From Impatiens glandulifera (Eukaryota > Streptophyta > Magnoliopsida > Ericales > Balsaminaceae): a DNA stretch of 64,000 nt. The notes beneath the pieces are model-generated. The model was not told the origin of the DNA and searched no databases. It saw only the letters and a program-made list of their open reading frames with translations. The translations under genes and the position numbers were made by a program. The DNA lies in contig NC_061869.1 of assembly GCF_907164915.1 (NCBI RefSeq), positions 40,238,840-40,302,839 of the forward strand. Direction: 5' to 3'. Numbering within the stretch: position 1 is the first letter of the stretch; every line of letters begins with the position of its first letter. Of the stretch, positions 37,218-48,734 are shown piece by piece.

Positions 37218-39092
37218 CTAGATATTTGATCTCAGATTTGTACACCAAGTTGGTTTGGTTCTTGGAGGAAGACGTAGAGGTTTAAAGTCATCATCATCCA
37301 TATTGTCAAAGTATTTGTCGATGAATTCGTCTTTCACTAGTTCCAATCTCGATGGATCCCACTGTTTTAGTCAATGCAATACAAACAAATAACCGAAAAT
37401 TTAACAAATAAATAACTTATAACATTAATATTATTGGTAGGACTTGGCTATAATTTCAGTATATATATGTGTCAAATTGAAACCTTAACTTAAACAAAAT
37501 GTCAAATTATTCATTTGTCAACTTGTAAAGCTGTGTGTCTAAGTAGACAACATTAAGCTAAAGAAAATGTTTATAAATGGTGAGATGTAAATTTTTTTTT
37601 TTAATTAAGGCTTTGAGCAAATATAACAGCAAGTCATGGTTCTCTATGGAAAAAAAAGTTTTTATTTGATAAATATAAATAAATTTGAGAAAATAACAAT
37701 ACTTGTGAAAAATTAGAGCTAATTTGACACAAATAAAACTAGATAAGGCTCATTTAAATATCAGATACAAGTTAAAGAAGAAATATACCTCAGGTTTTTT
37801 ATCTTTTACAATTAACATTGCTCTTGCCCCCTGTAAATATACAAACAATTAATCAAATAAAACACCATAAAAGTTGCAAAAATAGAAGAGAAGAACATCA
37901 TAAATTTTTGTAACCCAAACATATATTAAATACTAACTAACCTCAAATAAGTCATCTGATAATGATCTTGAGGCTACATGACTAATAACTGTATATTCAC
38001 GAACAAGACAATCTTCAAGGTTTTGAATTCTGCCCTTTCGAATCTCCAAATAAATAAAAACAAAATAAAAATCATTTAAATATATAGTGCTTCATAAATA
38101 TGATAGACAAATTTATAAAGACAATTTGATACCAATCTTAGAAATAGTTTCAGGCTGGTTGGCGAGGCAGAATTGATAGAATTTATTGCATCAATAACCC
38201 ATTTTTCCACTTTTGTCCCAGCAAAATCCACCTAACAGTTTTTTTTAATGTCATATTATATATATTTGACATAACTATAGAATAAAATAGTTTTCACACC
38301 ATTTTTTTGGTTAAGATATTATTCTTAAACCCTTAATTTAATTTATGAAGGAGAAAACTTACTAATGATGATAATATGTCTTCAACAGTTTCCCTTGAGA
38401 AGCATTGGTCAATAACATTCAATCTATGTTCACCATAAAATGGAGGGATGAGTATAATAAATCATACTGTTATGAATATCTGATGACATAATTATTAGGA
38501 CATAGTTAATACCTAGCTTGTTTGATATTAGGTTATTTGGGATATTTTGGATTTTTTTAAGAAGTTTGTTTAGATGAAAAGTAGATTTTATTTATAATTA
38601 ATGGAATTATTATAATATTGTTTAAATTTAAAATTTAAATTTATAAGAAAAAGTAAGAATGTTTTGATATTTTAATTGATAAATTAAGTAATTGGATTAT
38701 TAATAAAAAAAATCAAATAATAAATAGAAAAATTCAAAATCTAGTAAATGTAAGGGTATTTAAAAATTTAGAACTTTTTTACCATATATTTTATTTTACG
38801 TTTTTGATGTTCATACATGTGTTTTAGGTCGCATAAACTAATATCATAATTTATTTTATATTTGTTTGTTTTATAAAATTGTGAAAAAATTATTACATTT
38901 AAAAAAGAGTAATAATTAAAGAGAGACTTGATACCTTAAATATGGGCTGCCTTTCTTAAGTAATGGGTTGTGTGCATATTTGTTGATTGTCCTAGAAACT
39001 TCTGATATATTAGTATGTCCATATGAACCTAACACATCTAATTCACTTTCCATAGAAGCAAGATCCTGAAATTTATTCATAATTATTATTTT

Positions 39093-39150
<58 letters not shown>

Positions 39151-42100
39151 GTACCTTGGATAAAACAAAATGAGTTGCAAGACCACATGCTAGCATTTCT
39201 GCTCCATCCAACTTAGCTCCTGTTAATCCCAAGTATTCTCCTAAATGCAAAAGAAAATAAAATCAAATTAAAGTTGAAACTGGTATATTTGAAAACACTT
39301 TAGTTTATGTATTTGTATACAAATCCAGATGAGATATATACCAATAAATTATCTATGTACACATGTTATACTAAATAAGTTTTTTCAAATGAATTATAAT
39401 TAACAACCTACTTAAGAGATTCTTATAGTCTTTTCAATGTAATTGTTTTTTAATTGGAATTTGTTCTCTAAAGGAAGTTATTGTAATCAATTAGAGTTAT
39501 TTATATCTTTGATAAAGTTTTACATTGAATTATTACAGTGAGTTATTTGTCTCACATTAATTATCCGATAAATTGATTAATTTGTTTATATAAGCTTTTG
39601 ATATAATAGTGCAATAGAGTTAAGATTTAACTTATTTTTATTTATTGAATAAAATTATATAAATATATATTTCGTTTTTTACTTCAAAAGATTATTGTCC
39701 AAGAATCATATAAAGGAAAGATGAGCATGTTGAATACCAAAGGAATCGGAAAGCCTCGATAGGAAAAACGAAGCGCCAACGTCTGGAAATAGGCCAATCG
39801 CTGCCTCGGGCATTGAAAATACCTGCATTTTGTTATCAACTTATGGGTAACTAATAAAAATGCATAAACCCTTTTCATTTGTTTGGCATATGATTTTCTA
39901 ATACATATTACAAAACAACACTATATTATAAATTTATTAATATATTTAAAATTAAGAGAAATTACAGTATTTTCGGTCACAACTCGAAAGCATGCATGAA
40001 TTGATAGACCTGCACCACCTCCCATAACTAACCCATTTACAATGGACACCTACATGAATGTATGTTTATGATTAGAAATAGAAATAAGGTAGGAATAAAA
40101 TAAGAATAAGCAAACTAAACAACTCTTACCAAAGGCTTGTGATATGTGGCAATCAAATGGTCTATACATAATTGATTTGCATAAAACTTTGTTACAATGC
40201 TCCAATTCCCTAATTCAATTAGTGCACATATGATATAATGTTATATCAATTTTTTAAACAAAGTTTATTTCAGTAAAGAAATTAAGAACATAAAAAAAAA
40301 TTGAATGAAAAGAATTAGGACAACATGTCTATGACCAACTATTACGGATCACAAGTGAGGTAACAAATACCATCAGATGAGCCATAAAATAAACTAGTTG
40401 AACAATTAAGCAACAATAAGTAAAAACTAGAATTAAAAACTAATTACAATAAACAATGCAATTACAAATTAAAAGAATACAATGTTACATGATACATTAA
40501 CACATTTGGTAGATCGGGTGAGAAGTAGGTTCCTAAATTCTTCCTCAAGCATAATTGATCAGTTTCATACGACGTTTAATTGGAAAAAACTTTCATATCT
40601 AAATATTGTCGCACCCACTTCGATTGAGGAGAACATATCCTAGGTCTGGTGACCCTTTTAGTGTAGTTGTCTAAATTTCAATAGATTCAAGGTTAGATAT
40701 TATGTCAAATCCTTATAAAGATTGACATAATTGTATTAGCCGATAAATAATGTGAGAAAGAGACCACTTAATGTTGGCGACAACTAATTTGAGTGCATAA
40801 CCCCTTTAAATTCTTTAAATTCATAGAGTTATTAATAAAAAATTATACCTCAAATTTTTTATATCTGATTATATAAGAAATTTAGTTTGTCATTGTTTTT
40901 AATAATTTTTATAGAACTTCACCATTAGTCATTAGTGTAGATACAATGATATATATTTGCCAAGAAAAATATATTTATTTAATTGATTGATAATAGGTAA
41001 TTTTAGATTAGACAATTAATTACATAGTTTATTGGAGGGAGGACATGTCTCAAAGGGCTTTATTTATTGATATATTTGTGGTAAATTGTTCTAATAAATT
41101 ATTACAATATGTAAGTTAAAAAAAAATAAAACAATTTTACTAAATGTGGTGGGAATATTAGTATGAATTGTTTTTCACTTTATTTTTCCTTTTCTGGTTA
41201 TTTTTCTCATTTATATTAAAAAAAAAAATATTCTTTAAACAAAAGGTGGATGGTTGTAATAAACTGAGATGTTATTTTAAATGACAGTTGAATCAAATCC
41301 ATAATATATATTTTTTTCTGAATTTAGATCTCTTATGTTAGTTTAATATTCTAAAAATACCCAATTAAACCAAAGGAAAACATATTTATAGGTGGCCACT
41401 AACTCTTTCTGTTTTGATTTATTATTTATTTATTTTTAGGTGTCTTCATTTAATGGTATACTTTAATTATTTTAAAAAAATAAAAGTAAAAATAATATGT
41501 TTTTTCTTGATATAAGATAACAAATAGAATTAGACAAAATTCTATTCAAGTTTGTAATATTTCTAAGTAAAAACTTATATCAACAAGAAATTAATTATTA
41601 AAAGAAATATAAATTTAATAAAAGAGAGTAAAATCTACCTGCAGTAATATTACTGATCATATCTGTAACATCGCCACCAGCTGAAAAGGCCTTACCATTT
41701 CCCTGCCAAGATATGGAGGATAAAATATTATTTTAACACCTCAATTTATTTATTTATTTCAATTTCAACACAATACTTTAATAATCATCTTCCAATTTAA
41801 CACTACATTGCACAATAGCCTCTCTGATGATTGGAGTTTTTGAAGTCTTATCAAACCTTTTTTTTTTAATTATGCCCAGTATTTATTTTTTCTAAATTAT
41901 AAATATATATAATTTAATATTAAAATTATTTAACTTAATTCATTAGTTATCCAATTTTATAAAAAAATATATTTATGCTTTTCTAAATATCTATATAAGG
42001 TAAATCAGCTATCACCATCTAGGACTACCCCTATTATATAATACATATTTATAAGAACTTCTAATTTTATTTTTTGAAAATAAAATAAGTAATTATAATA

Positions 42101-43206
42101 TAGTTATATTTTGGGAGTCTGATGTAATTTTTTATTTTTATTTATTTAATAAAGATTATATATAGATCTATAAAATTTTAAACGTTTATTATAAAAACTT
42201 ATTTAACTTAATTAGATAATTGTTTTTTTCTTAAATTAATTTAGTGGTGAGATCAAATTTTAAAATATATAAAATATTTTTTTGAATGGTACCATGGATT
42301 CTTGTATATTTATAAAAAATGAAAATAAAATAACTAAATATAAATATATTTGTATTTTAAATAATGTAATTCCACAACAAAATAAAAGATATTTATAGAA
42401 AAAACGAAATTATTAGCTTTCTCATTTTCCTAATCTACCAACATCCAACCACTTAATTACCCAACCACATAATTTATTGTTCAATCTTATAAACGCATTT
42501 AAAAACGAACTAACAAAAATAATCTTATAATAATTAATTTGTCACTTACCTTAAGAATAACAAGATTCACACTGGAATCATCTTCATAGGCTTTTAATTT
42601 TCTGAAAATCTCATTAATCTAATAAAATGCACAACTAATTAATTAATTAGTTAGCACGATCAACCATAAAATACAATAACATAAAATTATTTATATAAAT
42701 ATATATTCTCACACCATTTCATAGTTAAGGCTATTCAGTTTTTCAGGCCTGTTTAATATAACCTTTCTGATTCCTGAATGTTCCACGAAAAGCACCTGCT
42801 TCACAAATTAATTCAATCATCAAAATGAAATTAAAGAAATAAAATTTAATTTTCAACAAATATTATTATGATGAAAAGGTAACTTGTTTTTAACAAAAAC
42901 ACAAAAACAAAAGCATAATCAATAAAAATATTAGGGTTTTATGTGAGTTATCATAATAAGTGAGTTAAAATACTAAACACCCACAAAAAAAACACAATAT
43001 AAATGAGTTTTTAAGGTCCTTAAGAATAACAATATTATGATTATCTTTCAACTCTTGATAAAATGATAATTTTTAAAGTTAGGTTAGATTTGTTACTAAA
43101 AAATGATAATGAATCAGTAAACGATAGGAGATGAGTAGATTTATAAATAAATAATATATATAATTACTTGATCCAACTCCCTTCGGAATGAGATGGGCCT
43201 GGCCAT
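37218..43206 (-). CDS. 3-hydroxyisobutyryl-CoA hydrolase-like protein (CHY1/HIBCH family), 14 exons
   Basis: Crotonase-fold thioesterase of valine catabolism: hydrolyses 3-hydroxyisobutyryl-CoA to free acid. Exons (minus strand): 43206-43168, 42795-42715, 42618-42550, 41702-41639, 40209-40130, 40049-39966, 39822-39738, 39240-39155, 39065-38935, 38423-38363, 38231-38133, 38043-37942, 37830-37789, 37361-37218. All junctions are GT-AG and in phase, and the 388 codons have no stop; plant CHY1 is about 380 aa. Start MARPISFRRELDQ joins VLFVEHSGIRKVILNRPEKL. Visible motifs: AFSAGGDV (68-75) and NGLVMGGGAG (116-125) for the oxyanion hole; MPEAAIGLFPDVGASFFLSR with Glu145 and Asp153, eight apart like the catalytic pair of human HIBCH; LTGAKLDGAEMLACGLATHF; C-terminal LRLPPRTKPTW. 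The protein ends SNI, not a peroxisomal SKL-type signal as in Arabidopsis CHY1, so its location is uncertain. No recent transposon was recognised in the introns. Confidence 0.93.
39089..39149 (+). repeat. (ATA)n microsatellite inside intron 8 of the hydrolase gene
   Basis: About 20 units of a trinucleotide repeat (TTA/TAT on the gene's strand) fill most of the 89-bp intron between exons 8 and 9 and begin within about six bases of the 5' splice site (donor at 39154-39153). Intron retention would change the frame. The long Ile run seen when the region is translated without splicing is an artefact. Confidence 0.9.
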
Positions 43207-43309
43207 GAAAAAGAGCTTCTGAAAGCAAACGAATAGAAAGTGGATGCCAACTCTCTCTCTCTCCTCTAATTGCTCTTAGAGAAGAAATGGGAAGAAGATA
43301 GAAAACTCT

Positions 43310-43322
43310 CATATATATATGG
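43310..43322 (-). promoter_or_regulatory. Candidate TATA box of the hydrolase gene
   Basis: CCATATATATATG on the minus strand lies about 105 bp upstream of the ATG at 43206. That places transcription start near 43280, with a leader of about 75 nt containing a GA run (43254-43264). Motif only. Confidence 0.5.
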
Positions 43323-43490
43323 AAATAAAGGGAACACATAGTTGATATAAGTATTATTATACATTAAATATTAAATTTATTAGGTAAGACAATACGACAA
43401 ATTTAAATTTATTCATTATGAAATGAAAAAATATCGGTTGTACAAATATCTTCTTAGAAACATATATAAGAACATCTAAAACAAAGGATC

Positions 43491-43611
43491 GATGTAAATT
43501 ATTGTCAATTTTGAAGTTGTTTTCTCTCCATTTAAATGTCCAATTTTATCCTGATGTAAATTATTGTCCCTTTTGAAGCTGTTTTCTCTCTATTTAACTT
43601 CATTCTGAATA
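43491..43611 (+). repeat. Tandem duplication of about 62 bp upstream of the hydrolase gene
   Basis: Two adjacent copies start 'gatgtaaattattgtc' at 43491 and 43553 and share 'ttttgaag.tgttttctctc'. They lie about 290-400 bp upstream of the start codon. They may be part of the promoter or just a local repeat. Confidence 0.65.
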
Positions 43612-43783
43612 AACAATAATAAATATATAATATTTTATATATATTAAAAAGTTTTAAGTTTAATATTTTTATGATGTTACAAATTTTCAATATATTATAT
43701 AAAAATATAATTTTATCATAGACAATTTTGATTTTTAAATAGGATATAAACTATACTTGCCAATAGAATATTAACTTCATTAT

Positions 43784-43918
43784 GTTTGGTGTGTATTGAT
43801 TAATACCTACCAAAATATATTTGCTGAGTGTAGATTAATACCCACCAAAATGTGTTTGGTATATTGATTAATACCCACCGAAATCTATTTATTGTGTATT
43901 AATTAATATTCACCTATA
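43784..43918 (+). repeat. 'TTTGGTGTGTATTGATTAATACC' minisatellite, copy X1
   Basis: About four units of 33-40 bp, each with a T/A palindrome of the TATTAATTAATA type followed by 'cccacc(g)aaa'. Near-identical blocks stand at 45752-45890 (X2) and 48107-48215 (X3, shorter), so the block separates and borders the two LTR copies. Origin unknown; possibly the body of a MITE. Confidence 0.65.
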
Positions 43919-43923
43919 ATGTG

Positions 43924-45650
43924 GGTTCGATTAAATTAAATGGGAAAAGACCAAATCAATTAAGAAAGAAATAATTAATTAACTTAAGAGATAAGAACAA
44001 CATAATTTTAATGATGTGGTTAAATAAAACTAATTTGTAACTTGAACAAAACTCAGTTGGTTAACTTACTTTTGTGTAGGTACAGATCTGTAGACGCATT
44101 GGCAAATAGACGTCTCAAGTCATGAGGCGCGAGTAGACGTCGTCTAACTCCTTTAGACGTGGTCTAAGGTGTGCGCGAGTAGACGTCATCTAACTCCTTT
44201 AGACGTGGTCTAAGGAATGTACGAGTAAATGTCGTCTAATATTCTTAGACGCGGTCTGAAGAAGAAGCGTAGTTAGACGTTGTCTAACCTTCGGTCTAAA
44301 GAAGAAGTTCAGTTAGACGTTGTCTATCCTTTGATCCGAAGAGGAAGCACAGTTAGACGTCGTATAACCTTCTTAGATGCGGTCTGAAAAAGAAGCGCAG
44401 TTAGACGTCTTCTAACCTTCTTAGATGCGGTCTGAAGAAGAAGAAGCGTTGTTAGACTTCGTCTAACCTTGTTAGACACGATCTGAAGAAGAAGTGCAGT
44501 TAAACGTCGTCTAACCTTCTTAGATGCGGTCTGAAGAAGAAGCACAATTAGACATCGTCTAAGCTTCTTAGACGTGATCTTAAGAAAAAGCACAGTTAGA
44601 CATCGTCACCTTCTTAGATGCGGTCTGAAAAAGAAGCGCAGTTAGACGTCGTCTAACCTTTTTAGACACGGTCTGAAGAAGAAGTGTAGTTAAACGTCGT
44701 CTAACCTTCTTAGACGCGGTCTGAAGAAGGAGCGCAAGCAGATGTCGTCTAACTTGTTCAGACGTCTGAAGGAGCGTCTAACTACGTACTCACTCAGCTC
44801 ATTTACACTTACCATTTTCAATAGTTTGACAACTCAGCTCCAACAACGAATGAACAACTGCCACGTACGCTAATATTCAAATTGCTCACGATGCATTGTA
44901 CATTCTAGTACAAAAATATATTAGAGGATATTCAACACACTACCTATCTGATACGACCACGATCCCAATGCTCACAGTCTGCTGTACTCTCGTACTATTG
45001 GCGGTCGTCCAACATAAGGAGGACATGTGTCCATAAAGAAGGTTCTACCGTTGATGCTCTTCAAGTATAAATAGAAGTTCAAGGACAAAAGAAGAATCGT
45101 TGCTTTCTTGATCTCTCGTTCTACGAATTGCCAGAATCTCAGAACTTTCACTTGTTATCAATTATCTAATCTCTCTCAAGCTCAAGTGCAAATTACCTAC
45201 TGTCTAACTGTGATCATATTATAAATCGTATATTTATCTTTCTATGTGAAATTTTAGTGTTGTAAGTTGAATAGAGGTTGTACGTTCTGTTTAATAGAGA
45301 GTTAACTAGAAGTTCAGAAGCAAGTCGTTATTAAGTTATAGGGTTTCTAATTGGGTTGTGTAGTGGGTTATATACCAATCAAAGCCTTCTAATGAATATC
45401 CTTCTTGTTGAGGAAGAAGGGGTGACGTAGGAGTTTTATCTCCGAATATCCATAAAACTCCATGTGTTCTTTACTTTCTACCATTGACATTCATTCATCT
45501 AAAGCTTCAAATCCAACAAACGATTCCACACTTAAACTTGTTCAAGATTTTGTGAAAATTTGCGAAAAATAGAAATAAATTTTAACTTATAACATATTTA
45601 AAATTGAATTGAAGTTTGATCATGGAATCTGTTGGAGAAACACCAACAGA
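43924..45650 (+). mobile_element. Sirevirus-type LTR copy L1
   Basis: Homologous to L2 from 43924 to about 45627, after which the two diverge. The left junction (ATGTG then 'ggttcgattaaatt') corresponds exactly to that of L2, but the first LTR base pair is mutated from TG. Contains a U3 minisatellite (44095-44760), TATA-like 'tataaata' at 45065-45072, and the conserved stem-loops at 45399-45460. The right end carries a 'ctgttgg...ccaacag' hairpin (45638-45656) instead of the LTR terminus seen in L2. Confidence 0.65.
44095..44760 (+). repeat. U3 minisatellite of L1, about 58-60 bp period
   Basis: Roughly 11 units built on 'gttagacgtcgtctaacctt', 'cttagacgcggtctgaagaa' and 'gaagcgca'. Each unit contains one or two short palindromes (TTAGACGNCGTCTAA type). 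The minus-strand frame of 89 codons with repeated KKVRRRLTALLLQTAS units is a by-product of the repeat. Its place upstream of the TATA box suggests an enhancer-like array. Confidence 0.8.
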
Positions 45651-45751
45651 TGTAATACCAAACTTTTGTTATTTTTGTATTATTTTATTATTATATGAAA
45701 CCAACTAATTGGTAGGTATTTTTATGTGGGTATTGATAATACCACACGATA

Positions 45752-45890
45752 TATGTTTGGTGTGTATTGATTAATACCTACCGAAATATATTTGGTGAGT
45801 ATTAATTAATACCCACAAAAATGTGTTTGGTATATTGATTAATACCCATCGAAATCTATTTAGTGTGTATTAATTAATATTCACCTATAA
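45752..45890 (+). repeat. Minisatellite copy X2
   Basis: Same block as X1, about 90 percent alike by eye. It is the left flank of LTR L2, and the last five bases plus the next four give the ATGTG that is repeated after L2. Confidence 0.65.
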
Positions 45891-45894
45891 TGTG

Positions 45895-48106
45895 TGCTGA
45901 ATTAAATTAAATGGGAAAAGACCAAATCAATTATGAAATAAATAATTAATTAACTTAAGAGATAAGAACAACACAAGTTTAATGATGTGGTTAAATGAAA
46001 CTAATTTGTAACTTGAACAAAACTTAGCTGGTTAACTTACTTTTGTGCAGGTACAGGTACAGATCTGTAGATGCCTTGGCAAATAGATGTCTCAAATAAT
46101 AAGGCGCAAATAGACGTTGTCTAACTCCTTTAGACATGGTCTAAGGATTGCACGAATAGAAGTCGTCTAACTCCTTTAGACGTGGTCTAAGGAGTGCGCG
46201 AGTAGACGTCGTCTAATTCCTTTAGACATGGTCTAAGGAGTGCGCAAGTGTACGTCGTCTAACTCCTTTAGACGTGGTGTAAGGAGTGCTCGAGTAAACG
46301 TCGTCTAACTTTTTTAGACGTGGTCTAAGGAGTGCGCGAGTAGACGTCCTCTAAGTCCTTTAGAGAAGGTCTAAGGATTGCGTGAGTAGACGCCCTCTAA
46401 GTCCTTTAGACTTGGTCTAAGGATTGCGAGAGTAGACGTCGTCTAACTCCTTTATACTTGGTCTAAGGAGTGCGCGAGTAGATGTCGTCTAACTCTTTTA
46501 GACGTGGTCTAAGGAGTGCGTGAGTAGACGCCATCTAACTCCTTTAGACATGGTCTAAGGAGTGCGCGAGTAGACGTCGTCTAACTCCTTTAGACATGGT
46601 CTAAGGTGTGCACGAGTAGACGTTGTCTAAATCTTTTAGACGTGGTCTAAGGAGTGCGCGAGTAAATGTTGTCGAACATTCTTAGACGCGGTCTCAAGAA
46701 GAAGAGCAGTTAGACGTTGTCTAAGCTTCGGTCTAAAGAAGAAGTTTAGTTAGACATCGTCTATCCTTCGATCCGAAGAGGAAGCGCAGTTAGACGTCGT
46801 ATAACCTTCTTAGATGCGGTCTAAAGAAGAATCTCAGTTAGACGTCGTCTAACCTTCTTAGATGCGGTCTGAAGAAGAAGCGCTGTTAGACGTCGTCTAA
46901 CCTTGCTAGACACGGTCTGAAGAAGAAGTGAAGTTAGACGTCGTCTAACCTTCTTAGACGCGGTCTGAAGAGGAAGCACAGTTAGACATCGTCTAAGCTT
47001 CTTAGACGCGATCTTAAGAAGAAGTGCAGTTAGACGTCGTCTAACCTTCTTAGACGCGGTCTGAAAAAGAAGCACAATTAGACGTCGTCTAACCTTCTTA
47101 GACACGGTCTGAATAAGAAGCGTAGTTAGACGTTGTCTAACCTTCTTAGACGCGGTCTGTAGAAGTAGCCCAAACAAACGTCACCTGACTTGATCAGACG
47201 TCTGAAGGAGCGTCTAACTACATACTCACTCAGCTCATCTGCATTCACCATTTTCAATAGTTTGACAACTCAGCTCCAACAACGAATGAACAACTTCCAC
47301 GTACACTAATATTCAAATTTCCCACGATGCATTGTTCATTCTAGTACAACATTATATTAGAGGATATTCGACGCACTACCTGTCATGTACGGTCACGATC
47401 CCAATGCTCAGAGTCTGTTGTACTCTCGTACTATTGGCGGTCGTCCAACATAAGGAGGACATGTGTCCATAAAGAAGGTTCTACCGCTGATGTTCTTCAA
47501 GTATAAATAGAAGTTCAAGGACAACAGACGAATCGTTTCTTACTTGATCTCTCGCTCTACGAATTGCCAGAATCTCAAAATTTGCTCTTGCTATCAATTA
47601 TCTAATCTCTCTCAAGCTCAAGTGCAAATTACTAACTGTCTAGCTGTGATCATATTGTGAATCATATATTGTTCTTTCTGTGTGAAATTTTAGTGTTGTA
47701 AGTTGAATAGAGGTTGTTCTGTTCAACAGAGAGTTAACTACAAGTTCAGAAGCAAGCAATTATTAAGTCATGGGGTTTCTGACTAGATTTGTGTAGTGGA
47801 TTCTATACCAATCAAAGCCTTCTAGTGAATATTATTCTTGTTGAGGAAGAAGGGGTGACGTATGAGTTTTATCTCCGAACATCCATAAAACTCCCTGTGT
47901 TCTTTACTTTCTACCATTGACATTCATTCATCTAAAGCTTCAAATCCATTAAACGATTCCGCACTTGAACTTGTTCAAGAGTTTGTGAAGATTTGAGAAA
48001 AATAGAAATAGATTTAAAGTTCTAACAAATTTAAAATCGAATTTAAGTTTGTAAGTTGTTCATAATAGTCAGACCCCTGTTTCTATTGTCGATACCGATC
48101 ATAACA
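45895..48106 (+). mobile_element. Sirevirus-type solo LTR copy L2 with ATGTG target duplication
   Basis: Starts TGCTGAATTAAATT and ends CGATCATAACA. ATGTG stands on both sides (45890-45894 and 48107-48111), giving a clean 5-bp duplication within the X minisatellite. Length 2212 bp. U3 array at 46080-47215, TATA-like 'tataaata' near 47503, conserved stem-loops at 47829-47892 and the 'gcacttgaacttgttcaaga' palindrome near 47960. No internal region, so a solo LTR. Confidence 0.8.
46080..47215 (+). repeat. U3 minisatellite of L2, about 19 units
   Basis: Two subfamilies follow each other: 'gtagacgtcgtctaactcct', 'ttagacgtggtctaaggagt', 'gcgcga' (46080-46670) and the 'gaagaagcgcagttagacgt' type (46690-47215). 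L1 has the same two types with fewer units of the first, so the array has expanded or contracted since duplication. A 118-codon minus-strand frame here (46821-47177) is a repeat translation. Confidence 0.8.
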
Positions 48107-48215
48107 ATGTGTTTGGTGTGTATTGATTAATACATATGTTTAGTGTGTATTGTTTAATATCCACTTCTATGTATTGATTAATACCCCTGAAATACTTTTA
48201 GTGTGTATTAATGTA
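48107..48215 (+). repeat. Minisatellite copy X3, partial
   Basis: Continues the X block to the right of L2 ('atgtgtttggtgtgtattgat' onward) with about three degenerate units. Together with X1 and X2 it gives the order X-L-X-L-X. Confidence 0.55.
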
Positions 48216-48734
48216 TTAAATATTATATTTTGTATTTTTTTAAATTAAAATAATTTTTTAATATAAAATTACTATTACATTTTGTATTTTTTAAAACTAA
48301 ATTTATATTTTAATATAAAAATGACAATTAAACTTGCTACAAAATCTTTTTAAATGAACTAAATCCAAATGATTAAAAACATATTTTCAAATTCCAAATA
48401 TTTTAATCTTAGAAGAAGGTTTCAAGTTTTACAAAATAAATTTAACGTCTAACATCTAATAAATTGTTCTAAATTGTTCAAAATATATAGAATTATTATG
48501 TTTAATGTCTTCACAAACATTCTCAAAATTCTTTCGAGAGATAACCAAAATCCTTTAAGGTTAACCTACAAACCATGATCAACAAAGTTGAAGAATCTAA
48601 AACAAGACGATAGATTTAGAAAATACAAGTTTAAGCTTCGTCTTTTTCGCCATTACAACTTAATTTTTTGTGACCAAATTAACTTTCCTAAAAGGTAAAA
48701 AATTATTAATCACATAACACTAGTGAAAAAGGGG

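Noticed and set aside
38916..39188. Open frame with 18 consecutive Ile codons, like a membrane protein
   Set aside because: It is exon 9 of the hydrolase read through the (ATT)n intron without splicing.
43079..43339. Longer alternative N-terminus for the hydrolase (frame from 43339)
   Set aside because: It is in a different frame from exon 1 and runs through the donor into the intron; the 13-codon exon 1 joins exon 2 in phase and fits the family.
44324..47177. Minus-strand frames with repeated KKVRRRLTALLLQTAS-like units (89 and 118 codons), resembling a basic repeat protein
   Set aside because: They are translations of the U3 minisatellite in an LTR. The unit length is near a multiple of three, which keeps a frame open by chance.
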